This document shows positions 1-8,130 of a stretch of DNA of 64,000 nucleotides, piece after piece (the first letter of the stretch is position 1; each line of letters opens with the position of its first letter). Made by a program: the position numbers and the translations under genes. This stretch comes from Alphaproteobacteria bacterium (GTDB lineage: Bacteria; Pseudomonadota; Alphaproteobacteria; JAEULC01). The stretch spans positions 1 to 64,000 of the forward strand of contig JAKLKW010000001.1 of assembly GCA_023150455.1 (NCBI GenBank), in the 5' to 3' direction. The notes under the pieces were generated by a model. That model was not told the origin of the DNA. It saw only the letters and a list, made by a program, of their open reading frames with translations, and did no database searches.

Positions 1-1
1 T

Positions 2-1036
2 GCGCAGGCGGTCTACTGGTTCGGCACCGGTGCCGGCATCGGCCTGATCCTGATCGGGCTCGTCGCCGCCTGCTGGGCGGCGCTGCGCCGGCCCGGCGGC
101 TGGAGCGCCGGCCTGGCGCTGGCGGCGGCGCTGGCCGTGGCGGCCCTCGCGCCGCTCGGTCTTCTTGGCCCGCCCCATCGCCTCGGCGCGGCCGCGCCCG
201 GGCTGTGGCTGGCGGTCGCGGGCCTTGTCTGCCTGGCCTGGCGCGCGCTCGAGACGCTGGCGCGTCTCCCGGCCGGGCGCCTGCTGGGCCTGGTCGTGCC
301 GGGCCTGTTCGGGCTCGCCGTCCTGTTCCTGTGGGAGATGCTGGTGCGCGGCTTCGAGATCCCGCGCGTGCTGCTGCCGAGCCCGAGCCGGATCGGCGAT
401 GTCATGGCGGCCGGCGCCGACACGCTGGCACAGGATTTCCGCCAGACCTTCCTCAAGTCGGTGCTGGCCGGGTTCGCGCTCGGCTCGGGCCTGGGATTCG
501 CCGCGGCGGTCATGATCGACCGCTCGCCCTTCCTGCAGCGCGGCCTGCTGCCGCTGGGTGCCCTGGTCAGCGCCATCCCGATCGTCGGCATCGCGCCGAT
601 CATGGTGATGTGGTTCGGCTTCGACTGGCAGTCGAAGGCGGCGGTGATCGTCGTCATGACCTTCTTCCCCATGCTGGTGAACGCGCTGGCGGGCTTGAAC
701 GCGGCCGGCGGCATCGAGCGCGACCTGATGCGGTCCTACGCCGCCGGCTACTGGAGCACGCTCGTGAAGCTGCGCCTGCCCAACGCCTTGCCCTTCGTGT
801 TCAACGCGCTGAAGATCAACTCGACCCTGGCGCTGATCGGCGCCATCGTCGCCGAGTTCTTCGGCACGCCGATCGTCGGCATGGGCTTCCGCATCTCGAC
901 CGAGGTCGGCCGCATGAACATCGACATGGTCTGGGCGACCATCGCGGTCGCGGCCGTGGCCGGGTCGGCGTTCTACGGCCTCGTCGCGCTGATCGAGCGC
1001 GGCTTGACCTTCTGGCATCCGTCGTTCCGCAGTTAG
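2..1036 (+). CDS. ABC transporter permease, NMT1/THI5 (SsuC/TauC-like) type, 5' end cut by the window
   Basis: Inner-membrane permease of an ABC importer. The frame is open from the first bases of the window, so the GTG at 137 in the ORF track is not the real start and the gene begins outside. About 345 codons are visible. The N-terminal part holds several hydrophobic segments, and the C-terminal half is a BPD_transp_1 domain with the coupling-helix motif region AGYWSTLVKLRLPNALP, where the ABC ATPase would dock. The next gene, 39 bases downstream, encodes an NMT1-like binding protein, so the two belong to one importer for a small organic or heterocyclic substrate (pyrimidine, riboflavin, sulfonate or similar). 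The ATPase must lie upstream, outside the window. The substrate cannot be read from the sequence. Confidence 0.88.
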   Translation, partial: AQAVYWFGTGAGIGLILIGLVAACWAALRRPGGWSAGLALAAALAVAALAPLGLLGPPHRLGAAAPGLWLAVAGLVCLAWRALETLARLPAGRLLGLVVPGLFGLAVLFLWEMLVRGFEIPRVLLPSPSRIGDVMAAGADTLAQDFRQTFLKSVLAGFALGSGLGFAAAVMIDRSPFLQRGLLPLGALVSAIPIVGIAPIMVMWFGFDWQSKAAVIVVMTFFPMLVNALAGLNAAGGIERDLMRSYAAGYWSTLVKLRLPNALPFVFNALKINSTLALIGAIVAEFFGTPIVGMGFRISTEVGRMNIDMVWATIAVAAVAGSAFYGLVALIERGLTFWHPSFRS

Positions 1037-1075
1037 ACAGATCAACCACGAGCTCGAACCAGAGGAGGCAGGTAC

Positions 1076-2089
1076 ATGAGGAAATTCGCCATGCTGGCCG
1101 GCGCCGCCGCGCTGGCGCTCGCCGGGGTCTCGGTCGGCACCGGGGCCCAGGCGCAGGACAAGCTGACGCTGCAGCTCAAGTGGGTGACGCAGGCGCAGTT
1201 CGCCGGCTACTACGTCGCCAAGGACAAGGGCTTCTACAAGGCCGAGAAGCTGGACGTCACGATCAAGCCGGGCGGCCCCGACATCGCCCCGGCGCAGGTG
1301 ATCGCCGGCGGCGGCGCCGACGTCATCATCGACTGGATGCCGTCGGCGCTGGCGACGCGCGAGAAGGGCGTGCCGCTGGTCAACATCGCCCAGGTCTTCA
1401 AGCGCTCGGGCATGATGCTGACCTGCCGCAAGGACAGCGGCATCAAGAGCCCGGCCGACTTCAAGGGCCGCACGCTGGGCGTGTGGTTCTTCGGCAACGA
1501 GTATCCGTTCCTTTCCTGGATGGACAAGCTGGGCCTCAAGACCGCCGGCGCCAACGCCGACATCAAGGTGCTGAAGCAGGGCTTCAACGTCGACCCGCTC
1601 CTGCAGAAGCAGGCCGACTGCATCTCGACCATGACCTACAACGAGTACTGGCAGGTGATCGACGCCGGCATCAAGCCCGACCAGCTTCTGGTCTACAAGT
1701 ACGAGGACCAGGGCGTCGCCACGCTCGAGGACGGGCTCTACACGACCGAGGCGAAGCTCAAGGACCCGGCCATGGCCGACAGGCTCGTGCGCTTCGTGCG
1801 CGCCTCGGTCAAGGGCTGGGACCACGCGATCAAGAACCAGGCCGAGGCGGTCAGGATCGTGCTCGACAACGACGCGACCGGCGCGCAGAAGGAGGCGCAC
1901 CAGAAGCGCATGATGGGCGAGATCGCCAAGCTGGTGGCGGACCAGCCCAAGGGCATCGGCTACCTCGAGCCGGCCGACTACGAGCGCACGGTCGCCACGC
2001 TGCTCGGCGGCAAGTCCGACCCGGTCATCACCAAGAAGCCGGAAGGCGCGTGGACCCACGCCATCATCGAGAAGGCGCGGAAGAACTAG
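1076..2089 (+). CDS. ABC transporter substrate-binding protein, NMT1/THI5-like (ThiY/RibY family)
   Basis: Periplasmic binding protein of 337 residues. A Sec signal peptide (MRKFAMLAGAAALALAGVS, ending near AQAQ-D) leads into a mature domain starting KLTLQLKWVTQAQFAGYYVA, the hallmark opening of NMT1/ThiY-like proteins that bind pyrimidine or flavin precursors. Residues around 55-75 (PGGPDIAPAQVIAGGGAD) and WFFGNEYPF also match the family. The ATG follows an AGAGGAGGCAGGTAC leader, a good ribosome binding site. It is the last gene of the importer operon, with a strong hairpin downstream. The bound ligand is unknown: ThiY-like proteins bind formyl-aminopyrimidines, while relatives bind riboflavin or others. 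Confidence 0.88.
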   Translation: MRKFAMLAGAAALALAGVSVGTGAQAQDKLTLQLKWVTQAQFAGYYVAKDKGFYKAEKLDVTIKPGGPDIAPAQVIAGGGADVIIDWMPSALATREKGVPLVNIAQVFKRSGMMLTCRKDSGIKSPADFKGRTLGVWFFGNEYPFLSWMDKLGLKTAGANADIKVLKQGFNVDPLLQKQADCISTMTYNEYWQVIDAGIKPDQLLVYKYEDQGVATLEDGLYTTEAKLKDPAMADRLVRFVRASVKGWDHAIKNQAEAVRIVLDNDATGAQKEAHQKRMMGEIAKLVADQPKGIGYLEPADYERTVATLLGGKSDPVITKKPEGAWTHAIIEKARKN

Positions 2090-2098
2090 GCGCCGGCT

Positions 2099-2155
2099 CG
2101 CTGCGCTGTCTTTGCCCCCTTCCGCGCCGCCGGGCGCGGAAGGGGCGGCGCAGCG
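2099..2155 (+). terminator. Nested hairpin after the NMT1-type importer operon
   Basis: A perfect 13-bp stem (CCCCTTCCGCGCC at 2116-2128, pairing with 2133-2145, 4-base loop) is nested inside a second perfect 8-bp stem (CGCTGCGC / GCGCAGCG). It begins 10 bases after the stop codon. There is no clear T-run, so termination would rely on the stem alone. The remaining bases up to 2353 hold nothing I recognise apart from the presumed tctB promoter. Confidence 0.6.
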
Positions 2156-2353
2156 ATATTCCGCCCGCTCGAGGCGCTGTCCGGTCCGTCCATGCGACGC
2201 ATCCGGCGCATCGATTTCACCGCGGTGCAATCACGGCGCTGGCATCGGCGTTGACTTCCCCGAGTCGCAGCGCGGCGAACTCGCCGTGGTGGTCGCTCCG
2301 CGGGGCACGGACTCGGCGGGCATGGATCGGGCCGGTCGCGACGCGCTAATCTG

Positions 2354-2815
2354 ATGCCGGGGGCGGCGGTGCGGGTCTTCTGGAAGCAGCAAGACGTCTG
2401 GGCCGGACTGCTGATCATGGCGCTGGGAGGACTGGCGTTGTGGCTGGCCGGCAATCTGGCCATGGGACAGGCCGTGCGCATGGGTCCCGGCTACGTGCCG
2501 CGCATCCTGGCGGGTGTGGTCGTCGCGCTCGGCGCCGTCGTCTGCGGCCGCGGCTTGGTTGCCGGCGGGGTCTCGGCTGGTTCCTGGGCGCTGCGGCCGC
2601 TCGCGGTGATACTGGCCTCGATTGTCGCCTTCGGCTTCCTGATCGAACGCCTGGGATTGGTGCTGGCCTCGATCGCGCTGGTGACGGTCGCGCGGGTCGC
2701 GGCTGGCAGGGAACGCCCCGTCGAAACCGTCGCACTGGCGATGGCGCTCGCCGCCTTCGCCGCGGCGACGTTCGTCGGGCTGCTCGGCCTGCCGTTCAAG
2801 CTGTGGCCGGCCTGA
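2354..2815 (+). CDS. tctB: Tripartite tricarboxylate transporter, small membrane subunit TctB
   Basis: TctB-family protein of 153 residues with four hydrophobic segments, the usual size and topology. The motif GQAVRMGPGYVPRIL after the first membrane segment is the characteristic MGPGYFP-like signature of the family. It is followed after 6 bases by tctA, the normal gene order. No convincing Shine-Dalgarno precedes ATG 2354; a GTG nine bases further in (MRVFWKQQD) is an alternative start. TctB and TctA form the channel of a proton- or sodium-driven importer fed by a TctC/Bug binding protein, here found on the opposite strand at 5127-6110. Confidence 0.88.
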   Translation: MPGAAVRVFWKQQDVWAGLLIMALGGLALWLAGNLAMGQAVRMGPGYVPRILAGVVVALGAVVCGRGLVAGGVSAGSWALRPLAVILASIVAFGFLIERLGLVLASIALVTVARVAAGRERPVETVALAMALAAFAAATFVGLLGLPFKLWPA

Positions 2816-2821
2816 GGCGCG

Positions 2822-4321
2822 ATGGACCTGCTGGTCAACATCGCGCATGGGTTTTCCGTCGCCCTGACGCCGGCCAACGTGTTCTTCTGTTTCCTTGGCG
2901 CGCTGTTGGGAACGCTGATCGGCGTGCTGCCCGGCATCGGGCCCCTTGCCACGATCGCCATGCTGCTCCCGATCACCTTCGCGCTGCCTCCCGTCGGGGC
3001 GCTGATCATGCTGGCGGGAATCTACTACGGCGCGCAGTACGGCGGCTCGACCACGGCGATCCTGGTCAACATCCCCGGCGAATCCTCGGCGGTCGTGACA
3101 TGCCTCGACGGCTACCAGATGGCGCGGCAGGGGCGCGCCGGACCGGCGCTCGCCATCGCGGCGCTCGGCTCGTTCCTCGCCGGATGCGTGGCGACGGTGG
3201 TGATCGCCCTGGTGTCGGAGCCGCTCACGGTCCTCGCGCAGCGCTTCCAGGCGCCCGAGTACTTCGCCCTGATGACCCTGGGCCTGGTCGGGTCGGTGGT
3301 GCTGGCCAAGGGCTCCGTGCTCAAGGCCGTTGCCATGATCTTCATCGGCCTGCTGCTGGGCACGGTCGGCACCGACGTGAACACCGGGCAGATGCGGATG
3401 ACCTTCGGCATCCACGAGCTGGCCGACGGCATCGGCTTCGTGCCGCTCGCGATGGGCCTGTTCGGCATCGCCGAGATCGTGGCGAACCTGGGCGCGGCGG
3501 GCGGCCAGCCCGTGCGGCCGGAGCGCGTCGACCGCCTGATGCCGTCGCGCGAGGATCTGCGCCGTTCGACGCCTGCCGTGCTTCGCGGCACGGCGATCGG
3601 CTCGGCGCTGGGCGTGCTGCCGGGCGGCGGCGCGCTGGTGGCCGCCTTCGCGGCCTATACCGTGGAGAAGAAGCTCGCGGCCGATCCCAGCCGGTTCGGG
3701 CGGGGCGCGATCGAGGGGGTCGCCGCCGCGGAGTCGGCCAACAACGCCGGCGCGCAGACGTCGTTCATCCCGATGCTGACCCTCGGCATCCCGCCCAACG
3801 CGGTCATGGCGCTGATGATCGGGGCGATGGCGATCCACGGAATCACGCCCGGTCCCGAGGTGGTGACCAAGCAGCCCGACCTGTTCTGGGGCATGGTCGC
3901 CAGCATGTGGATCGGCAACCTGATGCTGGTCGTCATCAACCTGCCGCTGATCGGCATCTGGGTCCGGCTATTGCGCGTGCCCTATCGGCTGCTGTTCCCG
4001 GCGATCATGCTGTTCTGCGCCATCGGCGTGTACAGCCTGAACAACTCGGTGGTCGAGGTCATGCTGATGGCGCTGTTCGGTCTGCTTGGGTATGTCCTGC
4101 ACAAGCTCGATTGCGAACCGGCGCCGTTGCTGCTCGGCTTCATCCTGGGGCCGCTGATGGAGGAGAACCTGCGTCGCGCCATGCTGATCTCGCGCGGCGA
4201 CCCGCTGGTGTTCGTCACCCGCCCGATCAGCGCCGGGCTGCTGCTGCTCGCAGCACTGCTGCTCGTCCTCGTCATCGTGCCGGCGATCCAGCGCAAGCGT
4301 GCCGAGACGTTCGTCGAGTAG
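2822..4321 (+). CDS. tctA: Tripartite tricarboxylate transporter, large membrane subunit TctA
   Basis: Polytopic permease of 499 residues, the normal TctA length. Family motifs are clear: GTLIGVLPGIGPLATIAM near residue 35, YYGAQYGGSTTAILVNIPGE near 70-90, and the second internal repeat GVLPGGGALVAAFAAY near 265 with NNAGAQTSFIPMLTLGIPPN near 305. The protein forms the transport path for a carboxylate substrate together with TctB. The 3' end lies 6 bases from the 3' end of the convergent DUF1445 gene, whose operon also contains the binding protein, so the transporter is split over two facing transcription units. Confidence 0.93.
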   Translation: MDLLVNIAHGFSVALTPANVFFCFLGALLGTLIGVLPGIGPLATIAMLLPITFALPPVGALIMLAGIYYGAQYGGSTTAILVNIPGESSAVVTCLDGYQMARQGRAGPALAIAALGSFLAGCVATVVIALVSEPLTVLAQRFQAPEYFALMTLGLVGSVVLAKGSVLKAVAMIFIGLLLGTVGTDVNTGQMRMTFGIHELADGIGFVPLAMGLFGIAEIVANLGAAGGQPVRPERVDRLMPSREDLRRSTPAVLRGTAIGSALGVLPGGGALVAAFAAYTVEKKLAADPSRFGRGAIEGVAAAESANNAGAQTSFIPMLTLGIPPNAVMALMIGAMAIHGITPGPEVVTKQPDLFWGMVASMWIGNLMLVVINLPLIGIWVRLLRVPYRLLFPAIMLFCAIGVYSLNNSVVEVMLMALFGLLGYVLHKLDCEPAPLLLGFILGPLMEENLRRAMLISRGDPLVFVTRPISAGLLLLAALLLVLVIVPAIQRKRAETFVE

Positions 4322-4327
4322 CCGCCT

Positions 4328-5119
4328 CTAGGGGATGCAGATCTTGTCCGACTCGATGTCGGAGATGAATCCGTAAGACGGCGCCGAGGTGATCATAAGC
4401 TCGGTTCTGGCGGCGACCGCGACGGTCTGCGGCGTTACGCTGCAGGCCCAGAAGGTCGGCACCAGGCCCGGCGGCACGGGCGGCACCGGCGTCCCGGTCA
4501 TCGGATGCTCCAGGTCGCAGCCCAGCGCTGCCGGATCGCCGACATGGATCGGCGCGCCGTGGTTGAAGGGGAAGCGGCTGGTCAACTGCGTCGCGATGAT
4601 CAGCTCGGCCGGAGTCAGCCAGCGCATGGTCACGACCAACGGCCCGCGGAACGGGCCGGACGGGTCGGTTTCGACCCTGGTGCGCAGCACCCAGCGGTTC
4701 TTCCCGGTCTGCACCCCGGCCCGGCGCAGCGCCAGGTCGCAGCTCGTGTTCGAGCCGATGAAAAAGCTGACGAAGTCGTCGCGCCACAGCGGGCGGATGT
4801 CGGCTACGTCCTCGACCCGCTCGCCGTGGCGGTAGACCGAATAAAGCGGCAGATCGGTGCGCAGGTCGGCGCCGGGGGCCAGCCGCTTCGGCTCCCATTG
4901 CCCGGCCTCGACCACCTCCAGCACCGGACAGGGCTTCTGGTTGCGCTGGCAGAACACCATGAAATCCAGTGCTTGCGCCTTCGGCAGCACGACCAGGGCG
5001 CATTGCACGTAACCGGGCGCCACATTGCGCGTGATGCGGCGGAACGTGCCCGCGCGGCATTCCATGCGCACCTGCTGCGCCGGGGTCAGCGCCGGCCGGT
5101 CGACCGTGTCGGGACACAT
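4328..5119 (-). CDS. DUF1445 (putative hydro-lyase / D-glutamate cyclase-like) family protein
   Basis: Cytosolic protein of 263 residues. Family landmarks are present: ECRAGTFRRIT, NVAPGYVQCALVVLPK, FMVFCQRNQKPCPVLEV, APGADLRTDLPLYSVYRHG, FNHGAPIHVGDPAALG and LVPTFWACSVTPQ. Members are annotated as hydro-lyases, and some are related to mammalian D-glutamate cyclase. One odd point is that the stretch usually reading like LLGCSFSFE is here FIGSNTSCD, so an otherwise highly conserved motif is lost. The gene starts 7 bases after the Bug binding-protein gene and is surely cotranscribed with it. A DadA-like oxidase and an M81 peptidase in the same cluster suggest amino-acid-derived carboxylates as substrate; this is inference. 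Confidence 0.85.
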   Translation of the reverse strand: MCPDTVDRPALTPAQQVRMECRAGTFRRITRNVAPGYVQCALVVLPKAQALDFMVFCQRNQKPCPVLEVVEAGQWEPKRLAPGADLRTDLPLYSVYRHGERVEDVADIRPLWRDDFVSFFIGSNTSCDLALRRAGVQTGKNRWVLRTRVETDPSGPFRGPLVVTMRWLTPAELIIATQLTSRFPFNHGAPIHVGDPAALGCDLEHPMTGTPVPPVPPGLVPTFWACSVTPQTVAVAARTELMITSAPSYGFISDIESDKICIP

Positions 5120-5126
5120 CGGGCGA

Positions 5127-6110
5127 TTACTCGGCCTTGAGGCCGAGCTGCCGGATCATCTTCCCCCAGCGGTCGAATTCCATCCTGGTCGTCTTGTCGA
5201 GCTCGGCACCGGGCGCGCCGATGCCCTCGGCGAACATGTCGGCTAGGCGCTTGCTCATCGCCGGGTCCTTCATGGCGATCTGCGCGGCTTGCTGCAGCTT
5301 GGCGATAACGGGTGCCGGGGTGCCGACGGGCGCATAGATCCCGGTCCAGGAATCGGTCACGAAATCCTTGTAGCCGGCATCAACCATCGTCTGCGTGTCG
5401 GGCAGCGCAGCCGAGCGCTTGGCCGACATCACCGCCAATGCCTTCACCTTGCCCGCCTGGATATGCGGCAGTGCCGTTTGAAGGTTATCGACGATCAGCG
5501 GCACCTCGCCGGCGATCACACCCTGGAGTGCCGGTCCCCCGCCCTTGTACGGCACGTGCACCAGGTCGATGCCGGCCTGGGCCTTGAGCATCTCGGTGGC
5601 CAGGTGGGCATGAGTGCCATTCCCGCCGGTGGCGTAGTTGTACTTGCCGGGGTTCGCTTTCGCGAGCTTGACCAGATCGGGAACGTTGGAAACGCCGAGG
5701 CTCGGATGGGCGACCAGCACGATCGGTGCGATGGTCATCAGGGCCACGGGCTGGAATGCCTTGAGGCTGTCGTAGGGCAGGTTCTGGTAGAGGTTCGGTG
5801 CGATCCCGTGCGTCGACACCGTGCCCGCCATCAGCGTGTATCCGTCCGCCGGCGCCTTGGCGACATAGGCTGCGGCGATGGTGCCGCCGGCGCCGCCGCG
5901 GTTTTCAACGATCACGCGCTGTCCGAGCGGCTCGGCCATGCGGTCCGCGAACAGGCGCGCCATCACGTCGGTGGCGCCGCCTGGCGGGAACCCGACGACG
6001 ATCGTGACAGGCTTGCCGGGGTACGAATCCTGCGCCATCGCCGGTGCACATGCGATCGCGCCGGTCAAGACGGCAAGCCCGGCCATGGTCAGCGAGCGAA
6101 CGCGGCGCAT
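5127..6110 (-). CDS. tctC: Tripartite tricarboxylate transporter substrate-binding protein (TctC/Bug family)
   Basis: Periplasmic protein of 327 residues with a Sec signal peptide (hydrophobic core AGLAVLTGAIACAPAMA, cleavage near AMAQ-D). The mature start YPGKPVTIVVGFPPGGATDVMAR and the following QRVIVENRGGAGGTIAA are typical Bug motifs; HVPYKGGGPALQGVIAGEV near 190-210 is another. It would deliver a carboxylate to TctAB, whose genes lie just beyond the neighbouring DUF1445 gene on the other strand. The substrate is not predictable from sequence because Bug proteins are numerous and diverse. The gap to the upstream M81 gene is 79 bases, so an internal promoter is possible. Confidence 0.93.
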   Translation of the reverse strand: MRRVRSLTMAGLAVLTGAIACAPAMAQDSYPGKPVTIVVGFPPGGATDVMARLFADRMAEPLGQRVIVENRGGAGGTIAAAYVAKAPADGYTLMAGTVSTHGIAPNLYQNLPYDSLKAFQPVALMTIAPIVLVAHPSLGVSNVPDLVKLAKANPGKYNYATGGNGTHAHLATEMLKAQAGIDLVHVPYKGGGPALQGVIAGEVPLIVDNLQTALPHIQAGKVKALAVMSAKRSAALPDTQTMVDAGYKDFVTDSWTGIYAPVGTPAPVIAKLQQAAQIAMKDPAMSKRLADMFAEGIGAPGAELDKTTRMEFDRWGKMIRQLGLKAE

Positions 6111-6189
6111 GAGGACCCCCCTGTCTGATAGGATGAAGCAAAAGTCTAGCCGACTCTGGCCATGCTGTCAGCGAACGGGGCGGCCGAGC

Positions 6190-7650
6190 TCAATGGATGT
6201 CTTCCTTGCGTGCATATCGATATGGCAGCGCACGCAAATCGACCCCGGCGGGACCCGGCGTGTCGACCTCGACGAAGCCGCGGCAAAGCGGGGCGAACGC
6301 GCCGCGAAAATGGTTCTTGCCCTTGACGCAGAGCAGGCGCAGCGCCCGCACGTCGATGCCGTGCAGATCGAAATAGGCCGTGTCGTTGACCGGCTCGCGG
6401 CGACTGGTGACGATGGTTTGGATGCCCGCGACGTCGAGCACGGCCGTCGGCCCCATGCGCACGGTCAGCCCCTTGTGCATCGGACCGCGATTGGTGAACA
6501 CGCCGTCGGTCAGTCTGCGCACGCTGGCGGTGACCGGCACCGGCGGGCCGAACTCGCGCGTCACCTGGCCCCCGAGGGTGCAGTCTAGCCGCGTGCCGAC
6601 GCCGGCCTCCCGGGCGCGTTCCACCAGCGCGGCGTCGCAGAAATAGGCGAAGGCGGTCGGCTTGTCGGGCTTCATGTCGACGAGCGCTCGAAACAGTCCC
6701 GGCGTATCGGCGATTCCGCCCGAATAGGTGTTGTCGGCAGACTCCAGCGTCACGGCCGGACCGACGCCCTGCAGCGACATCGCCCGCTGCAGTCCTTCGG
6801 CTGCGCCGGGCAGGGAGACGGAGAAGCGCGAGGCGCGCGCGCGCATCGCCTCGGCCAGCGTCTTGGCCGCACGATCCGCCGCCGTCGCATCGCCGTCGGC
6901 GTGGACCATGATGGACGCGCCGGTGCAGGGCGTGTCCGCATAGGGAAACCCGCCGAACGGCGTCACATCGAGCACGGCGCCGACCTCGGCGGCGCGCGCC
7001 ATGGCCTCGAGCTCCATCATCGGGCCGTCGGTCGTGCGCATGTTGAAGCTGTGCAAGATGCAGCCCGGTCGCACCAAGCGCCCTACCGGCCGCAGTCGCC
7101 CGGCGACCGTGGCTTCGAGCATCGACAGCACACGTGCCGCGGTTTCGCGCATATCGAGATGCGGCAGGGTCTTGTAGCCGGCGCCGACGTCGATCACCTC
7201 GACCATCTCCGGGCCCAGGTTTGCGTGCATGTCGAAACTCACGCCGAGCGGCGTGGTACCGATGATCCGCCGGACCGCGCGCAGCAGCTCCAGTTCCGGC
7301 TGCGGCCGCCTTGCCGTCGCGAGCGCCCCATGCAGCGAGAGGTAGACGGCGTCCCATCGCCGCTCCGCGAGGTCGGCCAGCACTTCGCCCTTGAACGCGT
7401 CGAACAGCGCGTCATCCATCGGTCCGCCGGGCTGCGCGGAAGCGCAGCGCGAGACTGCGACCGCCCAGTCCGGGCTGCGGTCGGCAAAGTCTGTCACCGC
7501 GGCCAGTTCGGTCGGCGTATCGCGGAAGGGCCGCAGCGCCGAGGCTCCGCGAGCCCATTCCGTGCCCTCGAACTCGGCGAGATCGGTGGGCAGCGGCGAG
7601 AATGAGTTCACCTCGAGCCACAGCCGGGCGACCAGCAGATGCCTTGGCAT
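6190..7650 (-). CDS. M81 family metallopeptidase (MlrC-like)
   Basis: Protein of 486 residues, normal for the M81/MlrC family, zinc enzymes named after the microcystin-degradation protein MlrC. Visible landmarks: RLWLEVNSFSPLPTDLAEF (the glutamate of the usual HETN-F motif is kept), YLSLHGALA, GVSFDMHANLGPEM and TLPHLDM (candidate metal histidines kept), and the C-terminal repeat with SADNTYSGG. The acidic DxEG-like segment after LHGA is replaced by RRPQPELEL, which is unusual. It is 13 bases downstream of the small unknown gene and co-directional with the DadA-like oxidase and Bug protein. Family members outside microcystin degraders are mostly of unknown substrate; a peptide or amide hydrolase role fits the cluster. 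Confidence 0.85.
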   Translation of the reverse strand: MPRHLLVARLWLEVNSFSPLPTDLAEFEGTEWARGASALRPFRDTPTELAAVTDFADRSPDWAVAVSRCASAQPGGPMDDALFDAFKGEVLADLAERRWDAVYLSLHGALATARRPQPELELLRAVRRIIGTTPLGVSFDMHANLGPEMVEVIDVGAGYKTLPHLDMRETAARVLSMLEATVAGRLRPVGRLVRPGCILHSFNMRTTDGPMMELEAMARAAEVGAVLDVTPFGGFPYADTPCTGASIMVHADGDATAADRAAKTLAEAMRARASRFSVSLPGAAEGLQRAMSLQGVGPAVTLESADNTYSGGIADTPGLFRALVDMKPDKPTAFAYFCDAALVERAREAGVGTRLDCTLGGQVTREFGPPVPVTASVRRLTDGVFTNRGPMHKGLTVRMGPTAVLDVAGIQTIVTSRREPVNDTAYFDLHGIDVRALRLLCVKGKNHFRGAFAPLCRGFVEVDTPGPAGVDLRALPYRYARKEDIH

Positions 7651-7663
7651 GATATCGTTCCGA

Positions 7664-8116
7664 TCAGGTTGCGGTCGGCGGCAGGAACGCTATCACGGCC
7701 TCCACCGGCAAGCCGCGCTGAATGCCGGTCTGTCGATCCGGCGCGCGCAGCACGATGTTCTGATGATTCGGCATATGCGACTCGTCGAAACCAACGATAT
7801 GGCCCAAGGTCTCGCCCGCGACGACCACCCGGTCACCCTCGGCCAGGATGCCGCCCACGGTGAACTCGACGAAAGCGATTCCGGCGACGCGGTCGACCCG
7901 GCCTCCCGGTGCGGCGCTCGGCTCGTCGGTTGCCATCAGCTCGTGGATCTCGCCCCGGCGGACGGCGCGCGTGTTCGGCCGGATCAACTGCAATCCGCGC
8001 TGGTCGCGCACGAATTTCAGCACGGCGACCAGCACCCCGCGCAGCGGTCGGCGTGGATAGTCGGGCGGCGGAATGCGCTCTGCCGCGCAGAACGGATCGC
8101 CGCGCTCATCCTTCAT
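7664..8116 (-). CDS. Conserved-looking hypothetical protein in the DadA-M81-Bug cluster
   Basis: I do not recognise this family. The ORF track begins at 8332, but the start MKDERGDPF at 8116 is preceded by a GGGGGGAACC leader and lies 14 bases after the DadA-like gene, so I chose it. This gives 150 residues with no signal peptide or membrane segment. The middle contains a beta-rich stretch (RVAGIAFVEFTVGGILAEGDRV) followed by GHIVGFDESHMPNHQNIV. Tight spacing on both sides (14 and 13 bases) makes it part of the operon. Confidence 0.7.
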   Translation of the reverse strand: MKDERGDPFCAAERIPPPDYPRRPLRGVLVAVLKFVRDQRGLQLIRPNTRAVRRGEIHELMATDEPSAAPGGRVDRVAGIAFVEFTVGGILAEGDRVVVAGETLGHIVGFDESHMPNHQNIVLRAPDRQTGIQRGLPVEAVIAFLPPTAT

Positions 8117-8130
8117 GGTTCCCCCCCGGG

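Noticed and set aside
137-1036. GTG at 137 as true start of the first permease
   Set aside because: The frame is open to the window edge and the upstream codons encode further hydrophobic sequence, so the gene begins outside.
2231-3838. 535-residue minus-strand ORF
   Set aside because: Antisense of tctBA, rich in Arg, Gln, His and Asp as expected for a shadow frame.
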